Positions 62,405 through 64,000 of a stretch of 64,000 nucleotides of DNA are shown piece by piece. The notes beneath the pieces were generated by a model that saw nothing but the letters and a program-made list of their open reading frames with translations, was not told the DNA's origin and made no database searches. Where the stretch lies: positions 17,917,579 through 17,981,578 of the forward strand of contig OZ234500.1 of the NCBI GenBank assembly GCA_965153455.1. The letters are read 5' to 3'. Positions within the stretch are counted from its first letter, which is position 1. The number at the start of each line of letters is the position of its first letter. A program made the translations under genes and the position numbers. This stretch comes from Sphagnum compactum (lineage: Eukaryota > Bryophyta > Sphagnopsida > Sphagnales).

Positions 62405-64000
62405 ATGCGAGAACTGATCAGTACAGCTGCTGCTGTCGCACGTCGTCGCTCGAGCTTTCCTTCGGGTAAGTTCCGAACGCTTTTCTTTCTTTCTTTTTGG
62501 ATAGAATCAAGTACTTGGCTGAAGACGGGATGTGGCTCGCTCGCTCGTAGCAGCCACTTTGGTGAAAAAAAACCTTGTTGTTCTTCTGCGACCGAAGCTA
62601 TAGCAGTCATGGTACTCATGTTGCAGGAATCTCGATACTGGAGCTTGTAAAATCAGGAGCGAGCGAGCCATTGTGCGAAGCAAACTGTTGTAATTGCTGG
62701 AAGGAAGCAAACTTGCAGAGAGGGGGGAAGTGTTTGAGGGGAGTACGTGTTTCACATTCTTGATTGACGTTCTCGAGTGCGAAAAAGAATGAAGTTCTTG
62801 CTGTTTGTGACAGGCCAGAAGAGGAGTATTGAAAAGCTCTGGCGCGAGTTCTTCTCAGATCCTTCGCAGTGGTGGGATCACAGGTCGGAGAAGGTAGCTA
62901 AAGGAAACCGATGATGCTTGTCTCTCTGTGTAGTAGAGAGTCTATGCTACAGTAGTAGACTTCTTTACCGTTCTTCTTGGTTTTGATGATCATGATGACA
63001 GCATGGTCTGCTGCAAGCTACCTCAAGCTCTGCAAGGAATTAAGCACAAGTTGCTGATGATGAGCAAGGTTTGGACTTTTTGTTGGTATCTGGTGTAGGT
63101 GAATGCAAACTTTCCTGATTTCAAACACAAGAAGACAAACCAGGCACTCTGGCTTGACAGCAGGTGGAAACCACCATGGGTCAAAGAAGAGCTGGCAGCA
63201 ATGGCTCCAGGGGCCATACAATTGAGTGTATTTCAATGGAATGCAAAGCTTGCAAGATGTGTTACATCTGGGCATCATGAAAAGACATTGGAAATTTTTC
63301 AACAAATGCAACAAGAAGGCATCATACCAGATGGTTGCACATTTGTTCATGTGCTGAATGCATGTTCAAGCTCACGAGCTTCACTTGAGAAAGGTCGGTG
63401 TGTTCATAAACAGATCATTGAGAGCGGCTGCGAAAATAATGTTTTTGTGAGTAATAGCCTCATTGACATGTATGCCAAATGTGGTAGTATTTCTGATGCT
63501 TGGAGAGTGTTTGATAGAATGGCCACACAGGATGTCATCTCTTGGACTGCCATGATTTTGGGACTCGTGAAAAATGGACAAGTGCACAAGGCATTGGAAC
63601 TATCTCAACAAATGCAGCATGAAGGGGTGCAGCCAGATCGTGTCACCTTTGTTGGGCTGCTGAATGCCTGTGGTGGTCTAGGGGCACTTGAAGAAGGCAA
63701 ACATGTTCATAAGCAGATTGTTCAAAGTGGTTGTGAATCTGATGTTTACATTGGTAGTAGCCTCATTGACATGTATGTGAAATGTGGAAGCCTTGAAGAT
63801 GCCACAAAAGTGTTCAGCAGCATGGCCACACATGATGTGGCCTCGTGGACTGCCATCATTGCTGGACATGTGAAATCTGGGCAAGAACAGAAGGCATTAA
63901 AACTCTGGCAACAAATGCAAGTTGAAAGGGTGCAGCCAGCCCCTGTCACCCTTGTGCAGGTGCTGAATGCATGTGCTAGTGTAGCAGCACTTGAAGAAGG
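62405..64000 (+). CDS. PDF-motif PPR protein, organelle-targeted, truncated by window end
   Basis: Exons 62405-62465 (donor TTCGG/GTAAGT), 62814-62893 (acceptor GTGACAG, donor AAG/GTAGCT) and 63099 to beyond 64000; phases 1 and 0 match. Exon 1 (MRELISTAAAVARRRSSFPS) is an organelle presequence. Exon 2 and early exon 3 encode LWREFFSDPSQWWDHR, then FPDFKHKKTNQALWLDSRWK. This is the PDF motif known from OSB organellar single-stranded DNA-binding proteins and some PPR proteins. PPR repeats follow: HEKTLEIFQQMQQEGIIPDG, then VSNSLIDMYAKCGSISDAWR, DVISWTAMILGLVKNGQ, then two further cycles ending in LNACASVAALEEG at the edge. About 347 codons are visible, with no stop. It probably binds RNA in mitochondria or plastids. 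Whether it has E or DYW editing domains lies beyond the window. Confidence 0.85.

Overview
The window is nuclear DNA of a land plant. The evidence is spliced genes with GT-AG introns, an intronless phenylalanine ammonia-lyase (PAL) gene, a plant LRR receptor kinase with LRR-sized exons, nuclear cytochrome c1, PLS-type PPR genes with a PDF motif, and AT-rich spacers full of minisatellites and degenerate transposons. The intronless PAL with a gymnosperm/fern-like C-terminal end and the style of the PPR repeats suggest a fern or another non-flowering vascular plant. That assignment is an inference; no marker here fixes the species.

Layout: 1-5.9 kb is AT-rich spacer with a tRNA-derived SINE-like element and a 185-bp tandem repeat. 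6.9-10.2 kb (-) is a three-exon gene for a protein with a C-terminal NOT4-type C4C4 RING finger. 10.6-10.95 kb is a degenerate AGAGGG-type repeat. 12.5-15.6 kb holds a transcription unit I do not recognise, with a long open exon. 16.9-20.2 kb (+) is an eight-exon cytochrome c1 gene. 20.2-25.1 kb is spacer with a CACTA-like MITE, a 29/58-bp minisatellite and an orphan ORF that starts like a presequence. 25.3-35.3 kb (+) is an 18-exon LRR receptor kinase; all splice phases close to give 853 codons.

36.2-37.5 kb (-) is a decayed Ty3/gypsy pol fragment. 40.13-42.08 kb is a non-autonomous CACTA transposon with matching ends and a 3-bp target duplication, filled by a palindromic minisatellite. 42.1-48 kb is spacer with a foldback element. 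48.0-48.4 kb is a telobox-rich minisatellite just upstream of PAL (48,993-51,311, +). The PAL stop codon lies inside the first unit of another minisatellite that fills the 3' flank. 55.65-56.4 kb (-) is a small HMG-box gene. 60.5-61.7 kb (-) is a PPR pseudogene, arranged head to head with an intact PDF/PPR gene that starts at 62,405 (+) and runs off the right edge.

The genes do not form one pathway. They are independent nuclear housekeeping, signalling, phenylpropanoid and organelle-RNA genes. Cytochrome c1 and the PPR protein act in organelles, and PAL opens phenylpropanoid synthesis. Exon boundaries for the RING, cytochrome c1, RLK, HMG and PPR genes were worked out by hand from splice sites, reading phase and family similarity. 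They should be treated as models without transcript support.
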